A stretch of 64,000 nt of DNA. It comes from Pseudomonas berkeleyensis. GTDB lineage: Bacteria > Pseudomonadota > Gammaproteobacteria > Pseudomonadales > Pseudomonadaceae. Of the stretch, positions 19,346 through 27,632 are shown piece by piece. The notes under the pieces are model-generated. The model was not told the DNA's origin. It searched no databases and saw only the letters and a list, made by a program, of their open reading frames with translations. How positions within the stretch are numbered: position 1 is the first letter of the stretch; the number at the start of each line of letters is the position of its first letter. Where the stretch lies: the NCBI RefSeq assembly GCF_014109765.1, contig NZ_CP059139.1, forward strand, positions 5,539,001 to 5,603,000, read 5' to 3'. Made by a program: the position numbers and the translations under genes.

Positions 19346-20112
19346 CAGACTATCCAGGTAATGCGCGGGTGCCCCGCCAGTGGATGGGTGTCGACCAGCG
19401 CCTGCAGGCCGAACACCTGCTGCAGCAGCTCGGCGGTCAGCACTTCGGTGGGCCTGCCAACGGCCACCAGGCGGCCTTGGTCGAGCACGCACAGGCGGTC
19501 GCAGAAGGCCGCCGCCAGGTTGAGGTCATGGAAGCTGGCCAGGGTCGCCAGGCCCAGCGCCTTGATCTGCCGCAACAGCTCCAGCTGGTAACGCGGGTCG
19601 AGGTGATTGGTCGGCTCGTCGAGGATCAGCAGGTGTGGCTGCTGCACCAGGGCACGGGCGAGCAGCACGCGTTGTTTCTCGCCCCCGGACAGCCGGGCGA
19701 AGGGCTGCTGCGCTAAGTCGCTCAGACCGACGCGAGCCAGCGCCTCGTCGACCAGACGCCGATCCTCGGCATCGTCACCATCGAACAGCCCCTTGTGCGG
19801 CGTGCGGCCCATGGCCGCCAGTTCGTGCACACGCAGGCCGAAGTCCTGCGGGAATTCCTGCAGCACCACCGCCACGCGCTGCGCGCTCCAGCGCGGCGAG
19901 CGCTGCCACAGCGCCTCGCCATCCAGTTCGACCTGGCCGGCGCTGGGCCGCTGAAAGCGATAGGCGCAGCGCAATAGGCTGGTCTTGCCGCTGCCGTTGG
20001 GGCCGATCATCCCCACCAGCTCGCCGTCGTCGACCGCCAGGTCGATGCCGTCGAGCAGCGGCCGTTGGCCATCGGGCGACCAGGCCAGCTCGCGGATGCG
20101 CAGGCGCTGCAT
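19345..20112 (-). CDS. ABC transporter ATP-binding protein (BtuD/FecE type)
   Basis: A 255-residue ATPase with Walker A GPNGSGKTSLL, Q-loop, signature LSGGEKQRVLLARAL and Walker B LLILDEPTNHLD. The ATG at 20112 overlaps the TonB-receptor stop (TGATG), so the longer upstream frame to 20166 is rejected. It energises the FecCD-type permease of the same operon. Confidence 0.93.
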   Translation of the reverse strand: MQRLRIRELAWSPDGQRPLLDGIDLAVDDGELVGMIGPNGSGKTSLLRCAYRFQRPSAGQVELDGEALWQRSPRWSAQRVAVVLQEFPQDFGLRVHELAAMGRTPHKGLFDGDDAEDRRLVDEALARVGLSDLAQQPFARLSGGEKQRVLLARALVQQPHLLILDEPTNHLDPRYQLELLRQIKALGLATLASFHDLNLAAAFCDRLCVLDQGRLVAVGRPTEVLTAELLQQVFGLQALVDTHPLAGHPRITWIV

Positions 20113-22220
20113 CAGAAGCTGTAGTCCGCGGTGACGAAGAACGAGCGCGGCTGGCCGAGCAGCCACTGCTGGCCGTTGTGCATCTGGCTACGGGCGTAGG
20201 TGCGGTCGAACAGATTGTTCAACTGCAGGCCCAGGCGCACATCCGGCTGCACCTGCCAGGCAACATGGGCATCGACCACGGTATAGCCCGGCACGTCCAC
20301 GGTGTTGGCAGTATCGGCGTAGCGGGCATCGACATAGCGAGCGCCAATACCGGCCTCCAGACCCTGTCCCAGATCCTTGTTCAGCCACAGGTTGGCGGTA
20401 CGCCGCGGCACATCGGTCGGACGATTACCGCTACGATCACCGCCGCCTTCGACGAAGTCATCGTATTCGGCGCGCACCAACGCTGCGTTGGCCGACACCT
20501 GCCAACCGCCGTCGAGCGCCAGCTCCAGGGTCGCTTCCAGGCCATCGGACGATTGCTGGCCGATCTGCACAGTCGCCGAGGCTGGGGTTTCGCGGCTGAG
20601 CAGCTTCTTCTTGACGATGTGGTAGGCCGCCAGCGTCCATTCACCACGGCCATTCCAGAACGCCTGCTTGAGACCGAACTCGGTCTGCTTGGACTCGGTG
20701 AGATCCATCTGCTGCTGGGTCGGGTTGAGGGTAAGCAGGTTGTTCACCCCGTCCTCGCTGGTGGAATACTGGCCATACAGCGACAGTTGCGGAGTGACAG
20801 CGAACACCAGGCCGGCGCGCCAGTTACCGCCACTCAGGCTGCGGTCACTGCGACTGCCGTCACGCAGGTTATCGCGATCGATATGGTTCTGGTCGCGACG
20901 AATGCCGGTGATCAGCGACCAGCGCTCAGTGAGCTGCAACTGGTTCTCGGCGAACACGGCAAAGGTATTGAGCTGGCTACGCGAGAGCGGGCTGTATGCG
21001 TCGGCGCTCTGGTAATAACCGGGTGCCGGGTTCCAGGGATCGATGTAGTCGGGGCCAACATCGGTGTAGGGCGAGTTGTTGCTCAGGTTGAAACGTACAC
21101 GGTTGTACTCGCCACCGATCAGGGTGCGGCTAGCCAGGCCAAACAACGAATGGTTGAAGGTGAACGTCTGGCGGTCGCCGATCTGTTCCTGACCGTGCTT
21201 GATCTCCAGATGTTCGCGGCGGTTGAGCTGACCCTGAGCGGCGTCCCAGGTGAAGTTCTCGGCGTTACGCCAGTAGCGGCGCGCTTTGAGGTAGTAAAGC
21301 TGGTTGCTGGCGCTGACCTGATCGGAAAGCGTCCAGTCGGTGGTCAGTCGCGTCCACTGCTCGTGGTAGGCGATCTCGGCGTTGCGCACGTTGTAGTTTT
21401 TCTCGCGCAGGCTGTCGCGCAACTTGCCATCGACCAGCGGAGTACCGAAGTAACTACCGGGCTGCAGCTTGCCCTGATCGTGAGCCAGGGTGAATGCCAG
21501 GTCATCGTTGGCTTGCCAGCGCAACGCAGCGCTCAGGCCCAGGTTCTGCGAATCGTCGCGATCGGCCCAGCCATGGCTGGCCTCACGGTTGAGATTGAGG
21601 CGGTAACTCAGGGTGTCGCTCAGCGAACCGCCACTATCCAGCGCCTGCTGATTGCGGTCGAACGAGCCGTAGCCGAAGCGCACATGGTTTTTGATTTCGC
21701 CCTCGAAGGGCTTCTTCGCCAGCACGTTGACCACCGCGCCCGTGGCGCCTTCGCCGTACAGCACCGAGGCCGGGCCACGCAGCACGTCGATACGCTCGAC
21801 CATCCAGGGATCGTGCGGGAACGACACGGTGCCCATGCCGGTGTACATGCGGATGCCATCGAACAACGTCATCACCGAGGCATGACCGGTGAAACCGCGC
21901 GCCGACAGCGCCGTGCCACCGTTACCGGGCGCGCCGATATCGCTGATACCCGCCGTACGCGTCACCGCATCCTGCACGCTGCGGTTGTTGCGTTCGCGCA
22001 CCTCCGCGCCGCTGAGGCTGGTGCTGCTGGCCGGGGTTTGCAGGGCCGTAAGACCCAGGCGCGAACCGGCGACGGTCGGGGTATGCAGGTCGGTAGCACC
22101 CTCCTCGGCGGTCTTGGCCTGGATGGTGAGTTCGGGCAGATCGACGGCTTCGTTGGCCATGACCAGGCCGCTGAGCAGCAGAGCCAGTGGCCAGGTGCAG
22201 TGAAGGACAGGGTTTCGCAC
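20112..22220 (-). CDS. TonB-dependent receptor of the B12/zinc-linked uptake operon
   Basis: A 702-residue outer-membrane receptor. From the GTG at 22220 (GGAAG seven bases upstream) the N-terminus is a clean signal peptide ending LVMA. Next come a TonB box-like DLPELTIQAK, a plug (SLSGAEVRERNNRSVQDAVTRTAGI, ERIDVLRGPASVLYGEGATGAVVNV) and a beta-barrel ending in FFVTADYSF. The frame is open to 22529, but that part lies in the riboswitch. Gene order receptor-ATPase-binding protein-permease matches, as I recall it, P. aeruginosa PA2911-PA2914. Probable cargo is a corrinoid; a metal chelate is the alternative. Confidence 0.92.
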   Translation of the reverse strand: MRNPVLHCTWPLALLLSGLVMANEAVDLPELTIQAKTAEEGATDLHTPTVAGSRLGLTALQTPASSTSLSGAEVRERNNRSVQDAVTRTAGISDIGAPGNGGTALSARGFTGHASVMTLFDGIRMYTGMGTVSFPHDPWMVERIDVLRGPASVLYGEGATGAVVNVLAKKPFEGEIKNHVRFGYGSFDRNQQALDSGGSLSDTLSYRLNLNREASHGWADRDDSQNLGLSAALRWQANDDLAFTLAHDQGKLQPGSYFGTPLVDGKLRDSLREKNYNVRNAEIAYHEQWTRLTTDWTLSDQVSASNQLYYLKARRYWRNAENFTWDAAQGQLNRREHLEIKHGQEQIGDRQTFTFNHSLFGLASRTLIGGEYNRVRFNLSNNSPYTDVGPDYIDPWNPAPGYYQSADAYSPLSRSQLNTFAVFAENQLQLTERWSLITGIRRDQNHIDRDNLRDGSRSDRSLSGGNWRAGLVFAVTPQLSLYGQYSTSEDGVNNLLTLNPTQQQMDLTESKQTEFGLKQAFWNGRGEWTLAAYHIVKKKLLSRETPASATVQIGQQSSDGLEATLELALDGGWQVSANAALVRAEYDDFVEGGGDRSGNRPTDVPRRTANLWLNKDLGQGLEAGIGARYVDARYADTANTVDVPGYTVVDAHVAWQVQPDVRLGLQLNNLFDRTYARSQMHNGQQWLLGQPRSFFVTADYSF

Positions 22221-22265
22221 GGCAGAACTTCCGTTGTTGCGCGGAGAATCGAGAGATGAAATGTT

Positions 22266-22284
22266 AGTGTTATAACATAACATT
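22266..22284 (-). promoter_or_regulatory. candidate Zur box
   Basis: AGTGTTATAACATAACATT matches the Zur consensus AATGTTATANTATAACATT at 16 of 18 defined positions, with the correct 3-base spacing between the TGTTAT and ATAACA arms. It is an AT-rich island 46 nt upstream of the TonB receptor start and downstream of the riboswitch, consistent with a second, zinc-controlled promoter. Confidence 0.62.
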
Positions 22285-22484
22285 ATCGATCTTCGCAGCC
22301 GGGAAGGCAGGCGAACGGGTGCTGCAGCCGAAACGGCCTGGAAGGATTGTTTGAAACGGAAATGGCGCGCCATGAGTGTTCCATCGTCAGGGAAAAGGCA
22401 CGGCAATCCGATGGAAATGCGCAACAGCAGACAGAGGCACGGGGGCGCCCTGCTGGAGTCAACGCCCGCCCACCGCGGGTTGCC

Positions 22485-22665
22485 AGACACAAACGACTCC
22501 AGGCCGGTCTCCGGGCTTGCGAGGGTCATGAACGCATCGCCTTCCCATGCGCGTGGCGCACAGTGGCGTTTCGATGCGGTCGCTCGCTTACCGTTGCGGG
22601 GGCAGCGTCGGACTTCAACCGACTTCCCGTTTCACCTCACGCACGGCGGCGTGAGACACCTGAAG
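22485..22665 (-). ncRNA. cobalamin riboswitch upstream of the TonB receptor-ABC operon
   Basis: The minus strand carries all landmarks of the B12 aptamer in order: GGTG start (near 22660), GAAACGGGAAGTCGGTTGAA, GTCCGACGCTGCCCCCGCAA, CGGTAAGCGAGCGACC, and the B12 box AAGCCCGGAGACCGGCCTGG (near 22518). Just downstream, CTGGAGTC (22495-22502) can pair with GACTCCAG (22453-22460); this would compete with the B12 box and is a likely expression platform. High adenosylcobalamin should reduce operon expression. Confidence 0.95.
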
Positions 22666-22779
22666 CGGGGCGGATATGACCATCCGACTCCGCTCAAGTC
22701 AAGGCACGGGGCAATTGTGGGAGGCGCTTTAGCGGCGATTGCTCATAGCCTGGATTCGCCGCAGGCGTAATCCGGGTTG

Positions 22780-23478
22780 CTAATTGTTGCCCTGCTCGTC
22801 GATGCGCAACTCCGGCAGCGCCCTGCCCACCACCAGGCGTTCGTCGACTAGGCGAATCACTGCCGCTTCATCCTTGATCCCGTACCACTCGCCCTGTGGA
22901 TAAAGGCTCGCGGTCGGCCCCAGGTCGCAGGGGAACTGGCACTGGCTGCGGGTGATGTGCACCCCGCCCTCGCACTCCAGCTTGCCGGCGGCCTTGAGTC
23001 GCTGACGCAGGGTTTTCCACAGGCCCAGTGCGCCCTTGCGCGTGCAGCGTGGGCCGTTGCACAGCAGCAGGCGTTGCGCGTGTGGCGGAATCTGCGACCA
23101 GGCGTGGTGCGCCGGCACGGGCGGCACGTCGCTGCAGGGAAGATGCGCCTGACGATGCGCCAGCAACGCGCCCAGACCATCGAGCCAGGTGTCCTCCAGC
23201 GCCGTGCAGACCACGAACACCTCGGCCCCGTCGCCGCGCTCGGCGATACGCTCGCGCAGCCAGTCGCGATGCGCGGCATCGGCGCGCGGTTCCAGATCGA
23301 CCACCAGCAACGGTCGCGGCGCCTCATCGATGGCCTGCAACCAATCGTCCTGATCCGTGTCATGCAGGTGCGCCTCGCCCAACAGCGCTTCGATGCGTTG
23401 CTGCAGACGCTCGGCCGACGCCCCACGAGCCAGGCCGGGGCCGATGAACAGAACGCGGGCGTAGGGGGCTTGGCTCAT
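22780..23478 (-). CDS. thioredoxin-like [2Fe-2S] ferredoxin domain protein, cobalamin-cluster associated
   Basis: A 232-residue protein from the ATG at 23478. The C-terminal ~100 residues show the thioredoxin-like ferredoxin cysteine pattern: CNGPRCTRKGA (about residue 135) and ITRSQCQFPCDLGP, followed by YPQGEWYG. The N-terminal half (VLFIGPGLARGASAERLQQR, then PLLVVDLEPRADAAH) resembles a degenerate CbiX-like chelatase fold, which is a tentative reading. It stands alone upstream of the riboswitch. A part in cobalt or iron-sulfur handling for corrin synthesis is inferred from location only. Confidence 0.72.
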   Translation of the reverse strand: MSQAPYARVLFIGPGLARGASAERLQQRIEALLGEAHLHDTDQDDWLQAIDEAPRPLLVVDLEPRADAAHRDWLRERIAERGDGAEVFVVCTALEDTWLDGLGALLAHRQAHLPCSDVPPVPAHHAWSQIPPHAQRLLLCNGPRCTRKGALGLWKTLRQRLKAAGKLECEGGVHITRSQCQFPCDLGPTASLYPQGEWYGIKDEAAVIRLVDERLVVGRALPELRIDEQGNN

Positions 23479-23526
23479 GACGGTCTCCAAAACGGGCCGG
23501 CAGTCTAGCGGCAATGGCGCGCCAGT

Positions 23527-23589
23527 CGTAGCCCGGATGCAATCCGGGTCGCCCCACCAACACCCTACGTAGGGTGCGCCGCGCGCACC
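23527..23589. repeat. two REP units
   Basis: One unit of the GTAGCCCGGATGCAATCCGG family and one of the GTAGGGTGCGCCGCGCGCAC family lie 21 bp apart. Both families recur in other intergenic spaces of the window. Confidence 0.7.
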
Positions 23590-23747
23590 GCCAACCACAC
23601 CAATCTCGATGCGCGGAGGGACTTCAGTCACGACGCTAGCCCGGTCTTACCAGTTGCTGACGGCCTTCGTATTCCCGTTCGTCGCCACTGCTCATGGCAT
23701 TCACAGAGAGGGGGTTGTCAGCCCTGGCGATTGCGCATAGCCTGAAC

Positions 23748-23767
23748 TGGTCATACCGGTAATACCA
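23748..23767. promoter_or_regulatory. putative FadR-type GntR operator
   Basis: TGGTCATACCGGTAATACCA contains two abutting near-copies of TGGTNNNACCA, the motif typical of FadR-subfamily regulators (PdhR, LldR). It is about 75 bp upstream of the symporter, and a FadR-type regulator gene lies just beyond it. Confidence 0.5.
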
Positions 23768-23840
23768 TAAAAAAAATCAGGCGTTCATTTCCGGGCCTCC
23801 GTGCGGGCGTGGATCAACGCGCCTAACGGAGACCCCCGCA

Positions 23841-25175
23841 ATGTTCATGAAACTGCTTCCCCGCTCGCTATTCCTGCAAGTCGTGATAGGCCTGGTGCTT
23901 GGCGTGTTGTGCGGCCTCAGCCTGCCGGAGCTGGCCACCCAGCTCAAACCCCTGGGCGACGGCTTCATCAAGCTGATCAAGATGCTCATCGCACTGATCG
24001 TGTTCTGCGTGGTAGTCAGCGGCATTTCCGGTGCCGGTGATCTGAAGAAAGTGGGCCGCATCGGCCTGAAGTCGGTGATCTATTTCGAGGTGCTGACCAC
24101 CTTCGCTCTGATTCTCGGGCTGGTGGTGGCCTATGGCTTGGGCCTGGGTTCTGGCGCCAACCTCCACCTCAACGAGTTGTCGGCCAGCGATGCCGCGCTC
24201 TACGCCAGTCGCACCCAGGAGCTGCACGGCCCGGCGACCTTCATCATGGACTTGATCCCCTCCTCGGTACTCGGCGCATTCGCCGAGAACAACATCCTCC
24301 AGGTGTTGCTGTTCGCCGTGCTGTTCGGCAGCGCGCTGAACCTCGTCGGTGAGCAGGCCAGCGGCGTGGCCCGGCTGATCAATGAATTCAGCCATGTGAT
24401 CTTCCGCATCATGGGCATGATCGTGCGCCTGGCGCCGATCGGCGTGTTCGGCGCCGTCGCCTTCACCACCAGCAAGTACGGCATCGACTCGCTCAAGCAC
24501 CTGGGCGCCCTGGTGGCGGTGTTCTACGTGACCTGCGTGTTGTTCGTGCTGATCGTGCTGGGCGGCGTGTTGCGCCTGTGCGGCGTGGGCCTGTTCCCTT
24601 TCCTGCGCTACTTCCGCGAAGAGCTGACCATCGTCATGGGCACCGCCTCGTCCGACGCCGTGCTGCCGCAGATCATGCGCAAGCTCGAACATATGGGCGT
24701 GCGCAGCTCCACGGTCGGCCTGGTGATTCCCACCGGCTACTCGTTCAATCTGGACGGTTTCTCCATCTACCTGACCCTGGCGGTGGTGTTCATCGCCCAC
24801 GCCACCGGCACCGATCTGGCGATGAGCGACCTGATCACCATCCTGCTGGTCTCGCTGATCACCTCCAAGGGCGCTCACGGCATTCCCGGTTCGGCGCTGG
24901 TGATCCTCGCCGCGACCCTGACCGCCGTGCCGGCGATTCCCGCCGCCGGCCTGGTGCTGGTGCTCGCGGTCGACTGGTTCATGGGCATCGGCCGTGCGCT
25001 GACCAACCTGATCGGCAACTGCACCGCCACCGTGGCCATCGCCCGCTGGGACAATGACATCGACCTGCAACGCGCCCACGCGGTGCTGGACGGCAAACCT
25101 GTGCAAGCCAGCGCCAGCAACGATTCGGCCAGCATGCGCGTAGCGCTGCCGCAAGAGAGTGAGGCTCGCGGCTGA
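23841..25175 (+). CDS. C4-dicarboxylate/cation symporter, DctA family
   Basis: A 444-residue inner-membrane symporter of the dicarboxylate/amino acid:cation (DAACS) family. Landmarks are the first-helix block LKPLGDGFIKLIKMLIALIVF, the serine-rich reentrant loop of the family as TIVMGTASSDAVLPQIMRK, the GYSFNLDGFSIY block and SKGAHGIPGSALVIL. Sodium- or proton-coupled uptake of C4-dicarboxylates or related acids is expected; the exact substrate is not certain. A GGAGA site precedes the ATG. The next gene on the strand is a FadR-type regulator, a plausible local regulator. Confidence 0.9.
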   Translation: MFMKLLPRSLFLQVVIGLVLGVLCGLSLPELATQLKPLGDGFIKLIKMLIALIVFCVVVSGISGAGDLKKVGRIGLKSVIYFEVLTTFALILGLVVAYGLGLGSGANLHLNELSASDAALYASRTQELHGPATFIMDLIPSSVLGAFAENNILQVLLFAVLFGSALNLVGEQASGVARLINEFSHVIFRIMGMIVRLAPIGVFGAVAFTTSKYGIDSLKHLGALVAVFYVTCVLFVLIVLGGVLRLCGVGLFPFLRYFREELTIVMGTASSDAVLPQIMRKLEHMGVRSSTVGLVIPTGYSFNLDGFSIYLTLAVVFIAHATGTDLAMSDLITILLVSLITSKGAHGIPGSALVILAATLTAVPAIPAAGLVLVLAVDWFMGIGRALTNLIGNCTATVAIARWDNDIDLQRAHAVLDGKPVQASASNDSASMRVALPQESEARG

Positions 25176-25291
25176 TGACAACCTGGGCTCGGTCTGCTCT
25201 TATCGCCACGGCGCCTGGAGCCCATGGCGGTGAGTGCCGCCCTGCCCGCGCGTGCGGCCGCTCGTATCGTTTCGCTGATTAGGGGGGACCC

Positions 25292-25981
25292 ATGTTTTCT
25301 TCATCCAAGCTGGTCGATTCGGTCGTCCGCAAGCTGCTCGAACCCATCGATCAGGGGCTCTGGCCTGCGGGCCAGATGCTGCCGGGTCAACGCGAGCTGG
25401 CCGAGCAGATGGAGGTCAGCCGTCCCAGCCTGCGCGAGGCGATCACGGTGCTGGAAACCCTCGGCGTGCTGCGCTCACTGCCCGGCAAGGGCGTCATGGT
25501 GCTGGAACGCCGGGGCGCTGCCCTGCCGGAAGTGAAGGCGCCGCCGAGCGCCACCATGGCCGATGTGCTGCAGCTGCGCTATGCGCTGGAGCCGTTCATG
25601 GCCGGGCTGGTCGCGCAGACACTCGACGGCGCCGAGCTGAGCCAGCTGCGCCTGCTGCTGCTGGACATGCGTGAGGCGGTCGAGGACGGCGACATGCAAG
25701 CGCTGGCGGGCACCTACACCAGCTTCCACCGCAAGCTGGTGGCGCTCACCTCCAACCCGATCTTTCTTAGTGTTTCCAAGCAGATCGGTAGCGCCCTGGA
25801 ACAGAGCGATCAGTTGATGCTGCGCCACCCGGAATATGCCGAGGAAATCCTTCAGGAACACGAGGCGATCCTGCGTGCCATTCGCCGCCAGGACAGCGAG
25901 CAGGCCAGCCAGGCGATGCGCCAGCACATCCTCAACGAAGGCACTCGCTTGAACATCAACCTGCGCGTGCCGCAGGCATAA
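25292..25981 (+). CDS. GntR/FadR-family transcriptional regulator
   Basis: A 229-residue regulator with an N-terminal winged helix (residues 10-75: LPGQRELAEQMEVSRPSLREAITVLETLGVLRSLPGKGVMV) and a C-terminal FCD ligand-binding domain (RYALEPFMAGLVAQ, FHRKLVALTSNPIF, HEAILRAIRRQD). FCD regulators of the LldR/PdhR group bind organic acids. Adjacent to the symporter gene, whose promoter region has a matching TGGTNNNACCA-type operator. Confidence 0.9.
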   Translation: MFSSSKLVDSVVRKLLEPIDQGLWPAGQMLPGQRELAEQMEVSRPSLREAITVLETLGVLRSLPGKGVMVLERRGAALPEVKAPPSATMADVLQLRYALEPFMAGLVAQTLDGAELSQLRLLLLDMREAVEDGDMQALAGTYTSFHRKLVALTSNPIFLSVSKQIGSALEQSDQLMLRHPEYAEEILQEHEAILRAIRRQDSEQASQAMRQHILNEGTRLNINLRVPQA

Positions 25982-26086
25982 ACCGCCGCCAACCGGCAGG
26001 CAAACCAGACAACTTCTTCACCCAGGCGCTACGTGGGTACAGGCGCTCGCCTGCACGCAGCCCCGAACCAGTCGACAGGTGTGATC

Positions 26087-26812
26087 ATGAGTGCAAACGC
26101 AGCTGTTCAGCAGCCAATCCAGACTGCCCGCAAGGAAGGCAGACCCACCAGCCACTTCGTCTACCAGAGCATCTACGCGGCGATTCTGGAAAAACGCCTG
26201 ACGCCCACAGCCAAGCTGGACAAAGGCACCCTTGGGCGGATCTTCGGCGTCAGTGAATGGACGGTGCAACGCGCCCTGACCAAGCTCGCCGAAGAAGGCG
26301 CGGTGACCCTCGAACCGAGGCAGATCGCCCAGGTCAGCAGGCCCAGCGAACGCCAGGCCCGACAGGTGCTGGAGGCGCGCCTGCTGGTGGAAGTGGAAGT
26401 CATCCGCCAACTCGGCAAGCACCTGGCGGACAGCCCATTGCACGAACTGCACACCCTGGTGGAAAACCAGCAGCGCTGCCTGGCTGCCGGCGATGGCGCC
26501 GGCCTGATCGAGCAGGCCGGCCAGTTCCACCTGAAGCTGGCGGAGCTTGCCGGTAACAAGCTGCTGCTGGATTTCCTCCGCGGTCTGCTGTCGCGATCAT
26601 CGCTGAGCATCGCGCTGAGCAGGGGTACGGTCTATTCGGCGCAAACCTGCGAGGAACACCTGGCGCTGATCACGGCGCTGCAAGCCGGCGACATTACCCG
26701 CGCGACCCAACTGCTGGTCGACCACCTGCATGGCGTGTTCGACAGGATGTGCTTCGCGCCCACGCCGACGGCGGATCTGCATGCCGCATTCAAGGTCAGA
26801 CGCACAGCCTGA
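26087..26812 (+). CDS. GntR-family transcriptional regulator with FCD domain
   Basis: A 241-residue regulator from the ATG at 26087 (the open frame runs back to 26033). The winged helix (SIYAAILEKRLTPTAKLDKG, then VSEWTVQRALTKLAEEGAVTL) precedes an FCD domain (ARLLVEVEVIRQLG, AGQFHLKLAELAGNKLL, EEHLALITALQAGD). It is distinct from the preceding GntR gene, with which it may be cotranscribed (105 bp gap). Target is unknown. Confidence 0.85.
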   Translation: MSANAAVQQPIQTARKEGRPTSHFVYQSIYAAILEKRLTPTAKLDKGTLGRIFGVSEWTVQRALTKLAEEGAVTLEPRQIAQVSRPSERQARQVLEARLLVEVEVIRQLGKHLADSPLHELHTLVENQQRCLAAGDGAGLIEQAGQFHLKLAELAGNKLLLDFLRGLLSRSSLSIALSRGTVYSAQTCEEHLALITALQAGDITRATQLLVDHLHGVFDRMCFAPTPTADLHAAFKVRRTA

Positions 26813-26830
26813 TCAGCCATCACGACTCCC

Positions 26831-26852
26831 CGTAGGGTGCGCCACGCGCACC
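26831..26852. repeat. REP unit
   Basis: CGTAGGGTGCGCCACGCGCA plus CC, between the GntR gene and the convergent cobK gene; same family as at 10386, 11896 and 23569. Confidence 0.65.
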
Positions 26853-26906
26853 AGCTTCCCGCGTACACACAGGGTAGGTCAGGGTACGTCGCTATCAGAC
26901 CCCGTA

Positions 26907-27632
26907 TCAGAGCCGCTGCTGCAGCGCCTCCCACAATGTCCCCATCTCGGCGAACTCCCGATCCACCACCGGCAGCGCCGGCCGACGCAGCAGCAGCACC
27001 GGCAGGCCCAACTCGCGGGCGACCTGCAACTTCGGCTCGGTGGAGTGGCTGCCGCTGTTCTTGCTCACCAGCACGTCGCAGGCGATACGGGCAAACAGCT
27101 CGCGCTCGCTTTCCAGGCTGAATGGCCCGCGCGCACCGATCACCTCGGCACGGGTTGGCGCCGGCTCGACCTGCAGGCAGCGCACCGTCCAGTGCTGGTG
27201 TTCGGGTATTTCATGCAGATGCGCCAGCGGCTCACGCCCGGAGGTGAAGAAAGGCCTACTGAAAGGCGCCAGCAGGCGGATCAGATCGTCCCAATCCTCG
27301 AACTCACGCCAGTCATCCTGAGGGCCGGCCTGCCAGCCAGGGCGACGCAGCGCCCAACAGGGCACATCTGCGATCTCGGCAGCACGCGCAGCGTTCTGAC
27401 TGATCTGCGCCGCATAGGGGTGAGTCAGATCCAGCAGCAACTCGATGCCTTCATTGGCGATAAAGGCAGCCAGGCCATCGGCGCCACCGAAACCGCCGAC
27501 CCGCACGCGGCAGGCCAGGTCATCCGGCACACGACCCAGGCCGGCCAGGCTGTAGATCGCCTCCGCCCCCAACCGGCGCGCCAGGCGCAGCGCCTCGGTG
27601 GTGCCGCCGAGCAGCAGAATGCGCCGGTTCAA
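26907..27632 (-). CDS. cobK: precorrin-6A reductase
   Basis: Reduces precorrin-6A to precorrin-6B with NADPH in corrin ring synthesis. The 241-residue length fits CobK/CbiJ. The N-terminal nucleotide-binding motif [17 protein letters not shown], the block [17 protein letters not shown] and the near C-terminal [15 protein letters not shown] (usually NSGG) are family landmarks. Its start overlaps the cobL stop by 4 bp. In P. aeruginosa, as I recall, cbiD lies between cobL and cobK; it is absent here. Confidence 0.93.
   Translation of the reverse strand: MNRRILLLGGTTEALRLARRLGAEAIYSLAGLGRVPDDLACRVRVGGFGGADGLAAFIANEGIELLLDLTHPYAAQISQNAARAAEIADVPCWALRRPGWQAGPQDDWREFEDWDDLIRLLAPFSRPFFTSGREPLAHLHEIPEHQHWTVRCLQVEPAPTRAEVIGARGPFSLESERELFARIACDVLVSKNSGSHSTEPKLQVARELGLPVLLLRRPALPVVDREFAEMGTLWEALQQRL

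Larger units (their letters stand above)
23479..23840. other. intergenic region with REP units and a putative operator
   Basis: Contains REP units GTAGCCCGGATGCAATCCGG (from 23527) and CGTAGGGTGCGCCGCGCGCA (from 23568), then the GntR-type operator near 23748. A 19-codon minus-strand ORF (23637-23695) is present but has no support as a gene. Confidence 0.6.

Noticed and set aside
19635..22259. 874-codon plus-strand open frame
   Set aside because: It runs opposite the TonB receptor and ABC ATPase, which have strong family motifs. It is a codon-bias artefact.
23637..23695. 19-codon minus-strand ORF starting MSSGDEREYEG
   Set aside because: Too short to support, with no clear ribosome-binding site and no neighbour requiring it.
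22734..23746. 21-bp near-repeat GGCGATTGCTCATAGCCTGG at 22734 and about 23726
   Set aside because: Short, imperfect (about 18/21) and without symmetry; probably REP remnants or chance.
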